From UBA7672 sp965279205 (GTDB taxonomy: Bacteria; Pseudomonadota; Alphaproteobacteria; Caulobacterales; Hyphomonadaceae), in assembly GCA_965279205.1 (NCBI GenBank), contig OZ257144.1:1364001-1428000 (forward strand): DNA of 64,000 bases. The letters run 5' to 3'. A model generated the notes under the pieces. It was not told the DNA's origin. It did not search any database and saw only the letters and a list, made by a program, of their open reading frames with translations. A program made the translations under genes and the position numbers. Positions within the stretch are counted from its first letter, which is position 1. Every line of letters begins with the position of its first letter. Of this stretch, positions 18,424 through 27,233 are shown one piece after another.

Positions 18424-20337
18424 CTACCTTTTTGGCTTGAAAGCGAGCAGCACGTTGCCCGGCGACTCGCCAAAGCGCGCATAGCCGGACACAACGAACA
18501 GCATGCCATTGGCCGCGACATAGGGCGAGGAATCGATCGCACCGCCATTGCCGGGGACGCCATTCACGGTGTCGAACTTCCGCATCGTGTCGTAGCGCCA
18601 GATCTCCGCGCCTGTTCCAGCATCGAAGACGCGCAGGATACCGTCGACCGAGCCCTGCAGCACGGCCCCATCGACGACCAGCGGGGCAGGTGAGAAGCCG
18701 AACCGCGTCTCGCATGCTGCATAGCGCGCCTTGCGGTCGCCGGAACAATCGGGGGCCCCCTTCGCTGTCCATGCGATCTTGCCCGTCTCGATGTCTAGCG
18801 CGTGGAGCGCCACGCCAGCCTTGGGAAACTCGTCGGACGGTTTCGTGTTGTCGTTCATCGGCGCATAGACGCGAGCGCCATCCACCGCGATGCCCCAGTG
18901 GACGCCTCCATTCGCGCCGCCCTTGGTGAGCCGGTTCGTCCAGATCAGCTTGCCGCCATTGTCAGGATCGAGTGCCCAGATCGCGCCGGACTTCTGGCCC
19001 GAGAGAAGGATATCGCGTCCGTCCGCGCGCTTCGCGATCACAACCGATCCGCCGAAGTCATGGTCGACCGTGATGCCCTGGTCTGCGCCGAAACAGTTCG
19101 CGCCGCGCGGGCAGGCATAGTGCCAGAGATCCCGCGCCGTCGCCTGGAACACCCACTTCCGTTGGCCGGTATTGAGATCGAAGGCGACAATGGCGTCGGT
19201 GGTCTCGACAAAGGGGATCGAGTTCTGTTCGCCGGTGCCGACATAGAGAAGGTTGCGCTTTTCATCGATCGCCGGCGTGTTCCAGATCGGCGCGCCAGAC
19301 GGTCCCCACATCTGGGTGCCGACGCGGCTGAGCTGTGTCTTCTGCGCTTCATCCATCGTTCGCCCGGTCCAGATCTTCTTGCCGGTCTTGAGGTCCAGCG
19401 CGATCACTGCGCCCTGGGCCTTGCAGCATTCGTAGGATTCATCGACCGCATGGTTGATCTCGGTCGCCGACAGCGGCGCATAGACACGCCCTTTATAGAT
19501 CACCGGCGCACCCGTGATGCGGTTGGCTTCATGCAGTCGAATGTCGGACCGCCAGAGTTGCTTTCCATTCAGCGCGTCGACCGCGACCACGAAGCCGAGC
19601 GCGTCGCCCGCAACGATCACCGGTTTGCCGCTGGAGATTTCTCCGAGGCTGATCGAGGAGCGCAGCGGACCTGGGCTCTCGTACTGCCACTTGGCGCAGC
19701 CGGTGTTGGCATCCAGCGCATACATGCGGCCGGCATCACTCGCGACGACGTAGATCGTGTTCCCGGCGACGACTGGCTGGGAGCGCATGGTGGGCGTCTG
19801 TGGGAAGGCAGCGCTCCAGACGAGCTCGAGCTTTGCGAAGTCTTCCTTTTTCAGGCCAGATTGTTCCGCGGTCAGCATCCGCGTGTTGCGGAGATTGACG
19901 CCCCAGGTCGATGCCGCGGATGTTGCCGACGCATTGATGCGCGCCGTATCGCCCTTGCATTTCGCCGCGCTCAGCCATCCGGTGTTGTCAGGCTGCCCGA
20001 GCGCTAGCCAGTCGAGCAGCTGTCCGCGTTCTGTGGCGGTCAACCCTTTCGCCTGTGTGCGCATGTAGCCGGTCGTAATGGCGTATTCGACCGAAGGCCG
20101 CCTCATCAGACGAACGCTGGCGAGGGAAGGCGCTCTGCTTCCTTCCGGATTGTCGTGGCAGGCGGCGCAGGCTTTGCCGTAGATCGCCTTGCCGGGATGG
20201 GCGGCGTCTTCCTCGGGGGTCACGACTCGTCGCTCGGCAAGCTGCGGCGCGGGGATAGGTTCAGGCGGTGTCACGCAGCTGACGGCAAGTGCGCCAAACA
20301 GGGCCGACGCCAGGAATGCGCTGCGCAGTGAAGCCAT
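18424..20337 (-). CDS. Cytochrome c/PQQ beta-propeller dehydrogenase (polyvinyl-alcohol-dehydrogenase-like), copy 2
   Basis: This 637-residue paralogue of the next gene downstream has a signal peptide with a VSC lipobox, a cytochrome c domain (CAACH about residue 61, Met in GYMRTQ), and a PQQ propeller with MYALDANTG, VVAVDALNG, ALDLKTGKKIW and LHALDIETG repeats. Vicinal cysteines occur in YECCKAQG. The length agrees with polyvinyl alcohol dehydrogenase of Sphingopyxis (about 650 residues). It lies upstream of copy 1 on the same strand, with a 98-base gap; the pair arose by tandem duplication. The two may differ in substrate or in electron acceptor. Both should face the periplasm. Confidence 0.84.
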   Translation of the reverse strand: MASLRSAFLASALFGALAVSCVTPPEPIPAPQLAERRVVTPEEDAAHPGKAIYGKACAACHDNPEGSRAPSLASVRLMRRPSVEYAITTGYMRTQAKGLTATERGQLLDWLALGQPDNTGWLSAAKCKGDTARINASATSAASTWGVNLRNTRMLTAEQSGLKKEDFAKLELVWSAAFPQTPTMRSQPVVAGNTIYVVASDAGRMYALDANTGCAKWQYESPGPLRSSISLGEISSGKPVIVAGDALGFVVAVDALNGKQLWRSDIRLHEANRITGAPVIYKGRVYAPLSATEINHAVDESYECCKAQGAVIALDLKTGKKIWTGRTMDEAQKTQLSRVGTQMWGPSGAPIWNTPAIDEKRNLLYVGTGEQNSIPFVETTDAIVAFDLNTGQRKWVFQATARDLWHYACPRGANCFGADQGITVDHDFGGSVVIAKRADGRDILLSGQKSGAIWALDPDNGGKLIWTNRLTKGGANGGVHWGIAVDGARVYAPMNDNTKPSDEFPKAGVALHALDIETGKIAWTAKGAPDCSGDRKARYAACETRFGFSPAPLVVDGAVLQGSVDGILRVFDAGTGAEIWRYDTMRKFDTVNGVPGNGGAIDSSPYVAANGMLFVVSGYARFGESPGNVLLAFKPKR

Positions 20338-20458
20338 GTCTCTCCCCTCGATGCGCCTGTTGACCGACGCTGGCGGCCACTCTGTGCCGCTCTATCGGAT
20401 CATTAAACGCGCAATTCGTCGCGGACCGTCGGAGGCGGAAAACCGAGGAATTTCTCGA

Positions 20459-21433
20459 CTATTCGGCGGCGATGGCCGGGCGGCGGGCGGCCTGGGCTGC
20501 CAGGCTGGCCAATGACCAGGTCAGCAGCCGGTCGAGCCCGGCGTGGAAGCCAAGCGGCTCCCAGCCCAGGTCGCGTTCGGCTTCCGTGCAATCGAGCATC
20601 GGGCCGGGCGACGCAGTCGAGGCATCGCCTTCGGTATGGATCAGTCCTGCCCACGAAGCGCCATCCGGCAGAGGCGAGCGTTCATCGAGCAGGGCGCAGA
20701 CGGATGCGGCAAGGTCGATATCGGCGCGCTCGGCGCCGACCGAGAAGTCGAATCGGGACAGCGGCGGCGCAACTTCTGCGCAGCGCAGGATGCCCGAGGC
20801 AAAATCACGGATCGGCAGCCAGTCGCGTACCGTCTCGCCGCCAGAGTTCAGGGCGAACGAACGGCCGTGAAGGATCGAAGCGACGAGGCGGGCGAAGAAG
20901 GAAGTGTTCGGCTGCCATGGGCCGAATATCTCGCCAGCGACGCAGGTCGCCAGCGGCAGGCCGTGAGCATGAGCCCAAGATTCCATCATGGCGGCGGCGC
21001 CGGCCCGCATGGCCTGCGCTGGCGTCGGTGTTTCCGGAATGTCGCTTTGCGCGTGGACGGCGTGGACAATGCGGAAACGGTCGCGCGCATCGCCGGCGAG
21101 CTTTTCGAAATAGCTGCGGCTGGCTTCGAGAACCGAGAAGGCGCCACCTGCTTCGCCATCGAACAGGCGGGTCGGGTCGTCTTCGCTGCAGGCGGCAAGA
21201 TGGATCACGGCGTCAGGCGCAAATTCCCGCAGCATCGCGCGGATCAGGCCACGATCGGCGATATCCGCTTCGATACGCGCATAGCCCTCGCGGCCGACGA
21301 TCGGCGCGAGCGCAGGAACAGGCTGCGATTTACGGCGGCGATCAAGATTGAGCACCTGATCGCCCCGCTCCACAGCGAGACGCACAACTGCCGAACCGAT
21401 GAAACCGCAACCGCCCGTGACGAGGATGCGCAT
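20459..21433 (-). CDS. NAD-dependent epimerase/dehydratase-like protein lacking the YxxxK catalytic pair
   Basis: The 324-residue protein has the Rossmann motif GGCGFIGS at residues 7-14, HLAAC and, in the second half, the RmlB-like sequences IFGPWQPN and GGETVRDWLPIRD, so it belongs to the extended SDR family of sugar-nucleotide epimerases and 4,6-dehydratases. The catalytic Tyr-x-x-x-Lys is replaced by Ala139-x-x-x-Arg143 (AQAMR), and the usual Ser/Thr motif before it is gone. NAD binding may remain, but standard catalysis should not. ATG 21433 was chosen over the TTG nine bases upstream. Confidence 0.8.
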   Translation of the reverse strand: MRILVTGGCGFIGSAVVRLAVERGDQVLNLDRRRKSQPVPALAPIVGREGYARIEADIADRGLIRAMLREFAPDAVIHLAACSEDDPTRLFDGEAGGAFSVLEASRSYFEKLAGDARDRFRIVHAVHAQSDIPETPTPAQAMRAGAAAMMESWAHAHGLPLATCVAGEIFGPWQPNTSFFARLVASILHGRSFALNSGGETVRDWLPIRDFASGILRCAEVAPPLSRFDFSVGAERADIDLAASVCALLDERSPLPDGASWAGLIHTEGDASTASPGPMLDCTEAERDLGWEPLGFHAGLDRLLTWSLASLAAQAARRPAIAAE

Positions 21434-21503
21434 AGGCCCCAAGCCTCCAACCGTTAACGGTTAGGTTAAGCCGGGTTAGCGGGTCGTTAACGGCGATTTA
21501 CAC

Positions 21504-23162
21504 CTAGATCGGCGGGCCGCCGGGGTTCGGATTTTCCTGGATCAGCTTCCAGACATCCTTGAACGGTTCCTGCACCACCTTGCTCTCCTTCGAGAAGAAC
21601 ATGGTCGAGCGCGACGCCGCATCGAACTTCGGCCAGGCGGGCAGGCCGGTCGCACCGTTGGGATCGCCCGTCTTCGCGAACTGCACCCAGGTCGCGCTCA
21701 TCAGCTTGCCCATCGCGAAGTCGTCAGCAGTATCACCCGCGAACAGCGGTGCGTTCGCGACATTGTCCATGATGTACGGGATCTCGGCGGTGTGCGGCGC
21801 CTTCAGCACGAAATCCTGTGGCGGCAGGTCGTGCGCGAAGATGTAGGCATAGACGCCGGCAGCCTGCGCCGACTTCCGCGAAGCCAGCGTGTGGTGCGAC
21901 GACAGCGAGCGATACGTGCCCGTGACCTGCATCAACAGGTAGTTGGGCGCGTAGTCCGGATAGGCCGCCTTGAAGGCATCTACCAACGCCTTGCCTTTGC
22001 CCTTCACATTGCGCTCAGCGGCTTCGAGCACCTGCTTTTCAGTCGTCTTCACCCAGTCCGGATTGCCGACATTGTAGAGCGTCTGCTCATCCTTGGTGAA
22101 ACCGATCATCACCGGCACGTTTGCGGATTGCGCGGGCGCGTCCGGGTCGAAGGGATGGCGCGGAATATTGCTGTCGTCGATCGATGGCCGGAATTTGCCC
22201 ACGCCGATCTCGGTGGCGGTCGCCAGTACCTTGTCGAGTGGAACGTCGGGAAGTTCTGCGGCTGCATTTTCCGGGGCGACGCCGAGCTTCGCCAGGAAAT
22301 CGGTCGCCGTCTTGGCGGCATCTTCCTTCGTACCCGAACGAAGTCCGGCGCCCGACTGGATGATCGCCTTGTGGAACAGGCCATTCGCCGCCGGCATCGC
22401 AAGCAGGGTCGAGACTTTTCCACCGCCGCCTGACTGGCCGAAAATGGTGACGTTGCCTGGATCGCCGCCGAACTGGGCGATGTTGTCGCGCACCCATTCC
22501 AGCGCCATCACGATGTCCAGCATTCCGGCATTGGCCGAGCCCTTGAAGCCCGGCACGCCAGCAGCATCGAGGCCAAGGAAGCCGAACACGTTGAGCCGGT
22601 GGTTCACGCCAACGAACACGACGTCATGGTTCTTCGCGAGGTTGTGGCCGCGATAGATGTTGAGCGGCGCCTGGCCATAGGAGAAGCCGCCGCCATGTAG
22701 CCACACCATCACGGGGCGAGTGGCGCCAGCGTCCACACCCGTCTTCTGCGTGTAGACATTGAGCACGAGGCAGTCCTCGTCGCCCGCGGGATTGATGTTC
22801 TGCGGCGGTCTGAAAGCCTCGGTCATCGCAGCCTGCACGACTGGCGGATAAGCGGCGGCGCCCGCGCCTGAACGCATCTGCACCGCGGCCTGCCCATATT
22901 GCGTGGCCGCGATCACGCCTTCCCAGGGCTCGACGTTTGCCGGAGCCTGGAAGCGCATGGCGCCGACAGGAGCCGCAGCATAACGAATGCCGAGGAATTC
23001 AAGGACGCCATCGTCCAGTACGCCCTGAACACCACCGTGCTGGGTGGTGACAAGGGTGGGATCGGCTGGCGCTGCTGGCTTTTGTTCGCCGCAGGCGGCA
23101 AGTCCAGCAAGGGCCACGCCGCTGAGCAGCAGCATGCGCCGGTTCATGTACGCAGGTTTCAT
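21504..23162 (-). CDS. Type B carboxylesterase, secreted lipoprotein
   Basis: The 552-residue protein starts with a signal peptide and lipobox-like LAAC (about residue 24). The type B carboxylesterase/cholinesterase-like fold is shown by EDCLVLNVYTQ, the oxyanion motif WLHGGGFSYG, the nucleophile FGQSGGGG (Ser about residue 220), an acidic residue in TKDEQ and the His of PHTAEIPY. It probably hydrolyses carboxylic esters in the periplasm or at the cell surface. ATG 23162 lies after GGGGAGAAAAACG. Its place beside two PQQ alcohol dehydrogenases hints at joint use of a polymer or ester substrate, which is inference. Confidence 0.88.
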   Translation of the reverse strand: MKPAYMNRRMLLLSGVALAGLAACGEQKPAAPADPTLVTTQHGGVQGVLDDGVLEFLGIRYAAAPVGAMRFQAPANVEPWEGVIAATQYGQAAVQMRSGAGAAAYPPVVQAAMTEAFRPPQNINPAGDEDCLVLNVYTQKTGVDAGATRPVMVWLHGGGFSYGQAPLNIYRGHNLAKNHDVVFVGVNHRLNVFGFLGLDAAGVPGFKGSANAGMLDIVMALEWVRDNIAQFGGDPGNVTIFGQSGGGGKVSTLLAMPAANGLFHKAIIQSGAGLRSGTKEDAAKTATDFLAKLGVAPENAAAELPDVPLDKVLATATEIGVGKFRPSIDDSNIPRHPFDPDAPAQSANVPVMIGFTKDEQTLYNVGNPDWVKTTEKQVLEAAERNVKGKGKALVDAFKAAYPDYAPNYLLMQVTGTYRSLSSHHTLASRKSAQAAGVYAYIFAHDLPPQDFVLKAPHTAEIPYIMDNVANAPLFAGDTADDFAMGKLMSATWVQFAKTGDPNGATGLPAWPKFDAASRSTMFFSKESKVVQEPFKDVWKLIQENPNPGGPPI

Positions 23163-23203
23163 CGTTTTTCTCCCCGAATGCGGTCCGGTCTGTCGCCGGA
23201 CTG

Positions 23204-23710
23204 TCAGTTTGCAGACGTATCGCGGCCGAACTGGTAGACGATGTTGCTGAGGCCGAGCAGAAGCTTGTCCTTGCCGATCAAATGATAGTGGAACTCCACA
23301 TCGCTGGTGTCGGAGACACACGACACCGTCAGCGTGGGTGTCTGGTCCTGTTCGATGCCGAGCGCCGATTTGGCGATGTATTTATCGGGAACATTGCCTT
23401 CGAACAGGCCTTCAGCGGGGAGCGATGCTGCGGCATAGGTTGCCTTCTCGCAGGTGAGCGGGGCAGGACCGGTCACACCAGTCTCGGCAAGCACCAGGAG
23501 CTTCCCAAGAATTTCTGCATCGGGTTCAGGATCAAAGCCGGGGCCGGAAAACCACGGCCCCACGATATGGCCGGTGACCTTCCAGCTTCCCATGAACGCG
23601 GCTGCAGTCGTTTCGCCCGCAGGCGAGCCGTCGGTTGCGACCTTTGGTGAACAAGCCGTTGCTAGCATCGCTGAGGCCAGAAGCAGGGAGGCGGAGCGCA
23701 GGGTCATCAT
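23204..23710 (-). CDS. Hypothetical lipoprotein, paralogue of the upstream gene
   Basis: A 168-residue lipoprotein (signal peptide, lipobox ATAC). It shares with the protein encoded just upstream a pattern of GSW near the start, GLFEG..PD in the middle, an SC pair and LGL.N..Y.F at the end, so the two are tandem paralogues. Its ATG overlaps the TGA of the upstream gene by one base (TGATG), which implies translational coupling. The shape (GSW start, strand-rich, about 150 residues after processing) resembles small lipocalin/META-like lipoproteins, but no family was recognised. Confidence 0.72.
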   Translation of the reverse strand: MMTLRSASLLLASAMLATACSPKVATDGSPAGETTAAAFMGSWKVTGHIVGPWFSGPGFDPEPDAEILGKLLVLAETGVTGPAPLTCEKATYAAASLPAEGLFEGNVPDKYIAKSALGIEQDQTPTLTVSCVSDTSDVEFHYHLIGKDKLLLGLSNIVYQFGRDTSAN

Positions 23711-24231
23711 CAGCCGTTCGTTCGCTTGAAAGTGTAGAGCACGTTGTCGAGGCCCAGCATGATCGTGTCATCGTTGACCATCGGAAACTCGAGCGAGATA
23801 TCAGCAGTACCTGACTGGCAGCTGAAGTTCATCACGGTGATCGATGAGGATGCAAACCCAAGCGCGGTCGCCTCCTTCACCGGATCGGGCAGGCCGCCTT
23901 CGAACAGGCCGCGCGGCGGAACCATGTTGAGCGCATAGCGCGGCTTGTCACAGGTCAGCAGTGGCGGACCGGACGACTTGTCGGCAGCGAGCGTGAATTT
24001 CGAGAAGGCGGGGTCGGCCACGGGTGTGTCGCCTTTCTCATCCCACCATGGTGCAACTTTCGCGGCGAAAATCGCCCAGCTGCCGAAATAGGGATTACCC
24101 GGCGTGATCACGTCGGCGCCCGATGGCGCCGGCGCTGCAGCTTGCGCATCCCCGGTCTTGGGCGTGCAGGCGCCAAGGAGCGCCGCGAGGCTGGCGACAG
24201 CCATGACAAGACGAACGCGCGCCAGAATCAT
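23710..24231 (-). CDS. Hypothetical lipoprotein, first of a tandem pair
   Basis: A 173-residue lipoprotein (lipobox LGAC) that is the paralogue of the protein encoded downstream. Shared features are FGSWAIF, LLTCDKPRYA, RGLFEGGLPD and LGLDNVLYTF. ATG 24231 was selected because the signal peptide begins there; ORF starts further upstream add a charged N-terminus that does not suit secretion. The two lipoproteins follow each other in one transcript and precede the carboxylesterase gene. No function is assigned. Confidence 0.72.
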   Translation of the reverse strand: MILARVRLVMAVASLAALLGACTPKTGDAQAAAPAPSGADVITPGNPYFGSWAIFAAKVAPWWDEKGDTPVADPAFSKFTLAADKSSGPPLLTCDKPRYALNMVPPRGLFEGGLPDPVKEATALGFASSSITVMNFSCQSGTADISLEFPMVNDDTIMLGLDNVLYTFKRTNG

Positions 24232-24362
24232 TCGTCGCTCATCCAGAGTTTCCTCATCCACCATGTCCGCCGACAGTGCTTTTGGACGCCGGCACTCTGG
24301 CGAATTTCCGCACCATGTCACGCTATGCTGTCAGGCTATCGTCGATAGGGCGGGTGTCCAAG

Positions 24363-25178
24363 TCAATCCTGAAGCGATCGTCGTCCGAATACATACGACA
24401 GCGCGATGGCGCCGGCTGTTGCAACGTTGAGACTATCGACGCCCTGGACCATCGGGATCGACACGCGGCGACAGCGGTCCATCATGCCGGACGACAACCC
24501 GGGTCCTTCCGCGCCAAGAACGATGGCAAGGCGCGATGGCGGCGTGAGTGTGTGCAGAGGTTCGCCACCGTCGGGTGTCAGCGCCCATGGTTCGATCCCG
24601 GCAGCTTCCAGCGCCGCGAGCATGGACGGACCGTCGCCTTCATGGGCAAAGGGCAGGGACAAGGCCGTGCCCGCCGAAACGCGGATGGATTTGCGGTAGA
24701 GCGGATCACAGCTCGCGTCGTCGAGCAGGACTGCATCTGCGCCTAGCGCAGCAGCATTGCGGAAACACGCGCCGACATTGTCGTGGTTTGCGAGCGTGAC
24801 CAGCGACAGCAGGGTCAGCGGCTTCTGCGCGCCAAAAGATGTGATCAGGCTTTCGACTGTGGTCTTCGCTCCACGCTTGGCCAAGGCAAGCACGCCGCGA
24901 TGAATGTGAAAGCCGGTGACATCATCCATCACAGCCTGCGGGGCAGTGTAGACTGGGATCGCTGGATCCAGCTTTGCGAGTAGCGGAGTCAGCGGTTCGA
25001 TCCGGCTTTCGGAGAGAAACAGTGACTCGATCGGGAAGTGCGAGGCCTCGATCAGCCGGCCGAGCGTGACCTTCCCCTCAACGACAAAGCGACCTTCAGC
25101 CCGGGCGAGGTCGCGTTCCTTTATCGCCATGTATGGCGCAAGACGCGGATCGGCGGTGGAGGTGACGTAGAGGATCAT
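24363..25178 (-). CDS. TrmH/SpoU-family RNA methyltransferase
   Basis: SPOUT enzymes 2'-O-methylate ribose in tRNA or rRNA with SAM. The 271-residue protein has an N-terminal substrate-binding part (VVEGKVTLGRL) and a C-terminal knotted domain with the motifs LANHDNVGACFRNAAALG (motif 1, Asn and Arg), VLGAEGPGLS (motif 2) and IPMVQGVDSLNVATAGAIALS (motif 3). All three are intact. It follows the DUF3052 and dapD genes on the same strand with a 13-base gap. The exact RNA target cannot be told. Confidence 0.9.
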   Translation of the reverse strand: MILYVTSTADPRLAPYMAIKERDLARAEGRFVVEGKVTLGRLIEASHFPIESLFLSESRIEPLTPLLAKLDPAIPVYTAPQAVMDDVTGFHIHRGVLALAKRGAKTTVESLITSFGAQKPLTLLSLVTLANHDNVGACFRNAAALGADAVLLDDASCDPLYRKSIRVSAGTALSLPFAHEGDGPSMLAALEAAGIEPWALTPDGGEPLHTLTPPSRLAIVLGAEGPGLSSGMMDRCRRVSIPMVQGVDSLNVATAGAIALSYVFGRRSLQD

Positions 25179-25191
25179 CGCGGAGACGCGC

Positions 25192-25611
25192 CTATTTCTT
25201 CCGCCGGTACAGCTTCAATCCCGACCAGTCGGCATCGACTGCACAGACCTTCACATCGACGAGGCCCATGGGCAGGCAGATCTTGCGAATGCCGTCTTCG
25301 GTCAGATCGACGAAGAGTTTTGAAGTTTTCTTGGGCCACGAGACCCAGATCATCCCGCCTTCGGCGAGGCGTGCCTCCACCTTGGTCAGGTCGCGCGCCA
25401 GGCCGGCCATGTCACGGACAAAGAGATGGACAAAGTCGAAACTGCCCGCGGCGGGCGCGGCTTTCTTCACCGTGATCGCCGCGCCGTCGGTCAGCTCGCC
25501 ATAGTTGGCAGGCGGCGCCACGACGATGGCTTTCGAGCCTTCCTTCCAGCCGAGCTTCGCGATCAGGCTCTTGCCGGAATATCCGGCTGGATTGGCAGCC
25601 GGTTTCGCCAT
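25192..25611 (-). CDS. DUF3052 family protein
   Basis: A 139-residue soluble protein with GYSGKSLIAKLGWKEG at the N-terminus and VSWPKK near residue 95, followed by VDVKVCAVDADWSGLKLYRR, the pattern of DUF3052. No catalytic motif is visible; the fold is thought to resemble a Rossmann-like domain. Its ATG overlaps the dapD stop (TGATG), so it is coupled to dapD. Function is unknown. Confidence 0.82.
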   Translation of the reverse strand: MAKPAANPAGYSGKSLIAKLGWKEGSKAIVVAPPANYGELTDGAAITVKKAAPAAGSFDFVHLFVRDMAGLARDLTKVEARLAEGGMIWVSWPKKTSKLFVDLTEDGIRKICLPMGLVDVKVCAVDADWSGLKLYRRKK

Positions 25612-26462
25612 CAGGTGCGCAGCAGCTCGTTGACGCTGGTCTTCGAGCGCGTCTGCGCGTCGACCTGTTTCACGATGACGGCGCAGTAGAGCGAGGGCGA
25701 CCAGTTCTGGCCCGGCATCGGCGCGGCGGACGGCCGGTTGCCCGACACGATCACGGAGTAGGGCGGCACCTCGCCATACAGCGTCTCGCCGGTAGCGCGA
25801 TTGATGATCGGGGTCGACTGGCCGAGATAGACGCCCATGCCAAGCACCGAGCCCTCGCGCACGATGACGCCCTCGGCCACTTCCGAGCGCGCGCCGATGA
25901 AGCAGTTGTCCTCGATGATCACCGGGTTGGCCTGCAGCGGCTCCAGCACGCCGCCAATGCCGACACCGCCTGAGAGGTGGCAGTGCTTGCCGATCTGCGC
26001 GCACGAGCCAACCGTGGTCCAGGTGTCAACCATCGTGCCTTCACCGACATAGGCGCCGATATTGGTGAAGCTCGGCATCAGCACGGCATCCGGCGCCACA
26101 TATGCGCCGCGGCGCACGACGGCACCGGGAACCGCGCGGAACTTTCCGGTGATGAATTCATCCGGTCCCCAGCCCTCGAACTTGGACGGCACCTTGTCCC
26201 ACCACGCGCCTGGCCCCGGGCCGCCCGGAACCAGCGAGTTGGGGTTGAGGCGGAAGGACAGCAGCACGGCTTTCTTGAGCCACTGGTTCACCGTCCAGGC
26301 GCCAGAGGCGGATTTCTCGGCCACACGCTGCGAGCCATTATCGAGCGCAGCCAGCACGGTTTCGACAGCGTCTCGCACAGCGCCCTTGGTAGAAACTGAC
26401 AGCGAGGCGCGGTCTTCCCATGCGGCGTCAATGGTGGCGGCGAGCTGTTTTACGTCGGTCAC
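25611..26462 (-). CDS. dapD: 2,3,4,5-Tetrahydropyridine-2,6-dicarboxylate N-succinyltransferase
   Basis: DapD transfers succinyl from succinyl-CoA to tetrahydrodipicolinate in lysine and meso-DAP synthesis, supplying peptidoglycan. The 283-residue protein has the left-handed beta-helix hexapeptide repeats from about residue 105 (RRGAYVAPDAVLM, NIGAYVGEGTMVDTWTTVGSCAQIGKHCHLSGGVGIGGVLEP) and the DNCFIGARSEVAEGV segment of the enzyme. GTG 26462 is the likely start; it gives the length of the E. coli enzyme (274) within a few residues. It leads a short operon with DUF3052 and the TrmH-like gene. Confidence 0.95.
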   Translation of the reverse strand: MTDVKQLAATIDAAWEDRASLSVSTKGAVRDAVETVLAALDNGSQRVAEKSASGAWTVNQWLKKAVLLSFRLNPNSLVPGGPGPGAWWDKVPSKFEGWGPDEFITGKFRAVPGAVVRRGAYVAPDAVLMPSFTNIGAYVGEGTMVDTWTTVGSCAQIGKHCHLSGGVGIGGVLEPLQANPVIIEDNCFIGARSEVAEGVIVREGSVLGMGVYLGQSTPIINRATGETLYGEVPPYSVIVSGNRPSAAPMPGQNWSPSLYCAVIVKQVDAQTRSKTSVNELLRT

Positions 26463-26528
26463 GCTGGTCTCCGTCCGGTAGAGGTTCCGCGCGGAATTAC
26501 ATGGTCCGGCGGGCGCAGCCAACCGGAT

Positions 26529-27233
26529 TCAGGGCTGGGCCAACGATCCGGTCTTCAGCGTCCCCAGGAAATGGGCCAGATCCGACGTCCGGTGGTGGAC
26601 GTGGCTGAGATCCTCGTCCGGCGCGAGCGGAACCGCGCCCCAGTGCCGGCCGGCCTCGATCAGCACGGTCGTCATGCCGCGCTGGTGAGCCGGGACAAGA
26701 TTTCGGGCGAGATCCTCGAACATGGCGGACCGGACGGGCGCTGCCCCGGTGACCTCGAAGAAGCGGTCGAAGCTCTCCACATGAGGCTTGGGCGTGTAGT
26801 TTGCGGCGACGATGTCGAATATGTCATCGAACAGATGATCGATGCCAAGTTTGCGGGTGATGTTCTCCGCATGCTTGCGCGATCCGTTGGTGAAGACATA
26901 GCGCTTGCCAGGAAGAGCCGAGAGCTCGGCCGAAATATCGGGCAGCCCGTCCAGCGGCGACAGGTCGAGGTCGTGAACATAGTCGAGGAAGTCAGCGGGC
27001 GAGAGGTTGTTGATCTTCATCAGGCCGGAAAGCGTCGTGCCATGTTCGGCGTAGTAGCGCTTCTGCAGCACCTTGGCCTCGGCGTGCGGCAGGGAAAGCG
27101 TGCGCGACACAAAATCCGTCATCCGCACATCTATCTGGGCGAAGAGATCGCAACGCGACGGGTAGAGCGTGTTGTCGAGATCGAACACCCACGCATCGAT
27201 GTGAGACAAGTCGGGCGCAGTGGCGTCTATCAA
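26529..27233 (-). CDS. HAD-family pyrimidine 5'-nucleotidase (Sdt1-like)
   Basis: The 234-residue cytoplasmic HAD hydrolase has motif I DLDNTLY, motif II FTNGS, motif III lysine in PKPH and motif IV FEDLARNL. The DLDNTLYP...YGTTLSGL-like start (YAEHGTTLSGLM) is typical of the Sdt1/phm8 subfamily of pyrimidine 5'-nucleotidases, which dephosphorylate nucleotide monophosphates. In alphaproteobacteria it is often found between argB and dapD, as here. Its start overlaps the end of the DUF1036 gene by 4 bases, so the two are coupled. Confidence 0.9.
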   Translation of the reverse strand: MIDATAPDLSHIDAWVFDLDNTLYPSRCDLFAQIDVRMTDFVSRTLSLPHAEAKVLQKRYYAEHGTTLSGLMKINNLSPADFLDYVHDLDLSPLDGLPDISAELSALPGKRYVFTNGSRKHAENITRKLGIDHLFDDIFDIVAANYTPKPHVESFDRFFEVTGAAPVRSAMFEDLARNLVPAHQRGMTTVLIEAGRHWGAVPLAPDEDLSHVHHRTSDLAHFLGTLKTGSLAQP

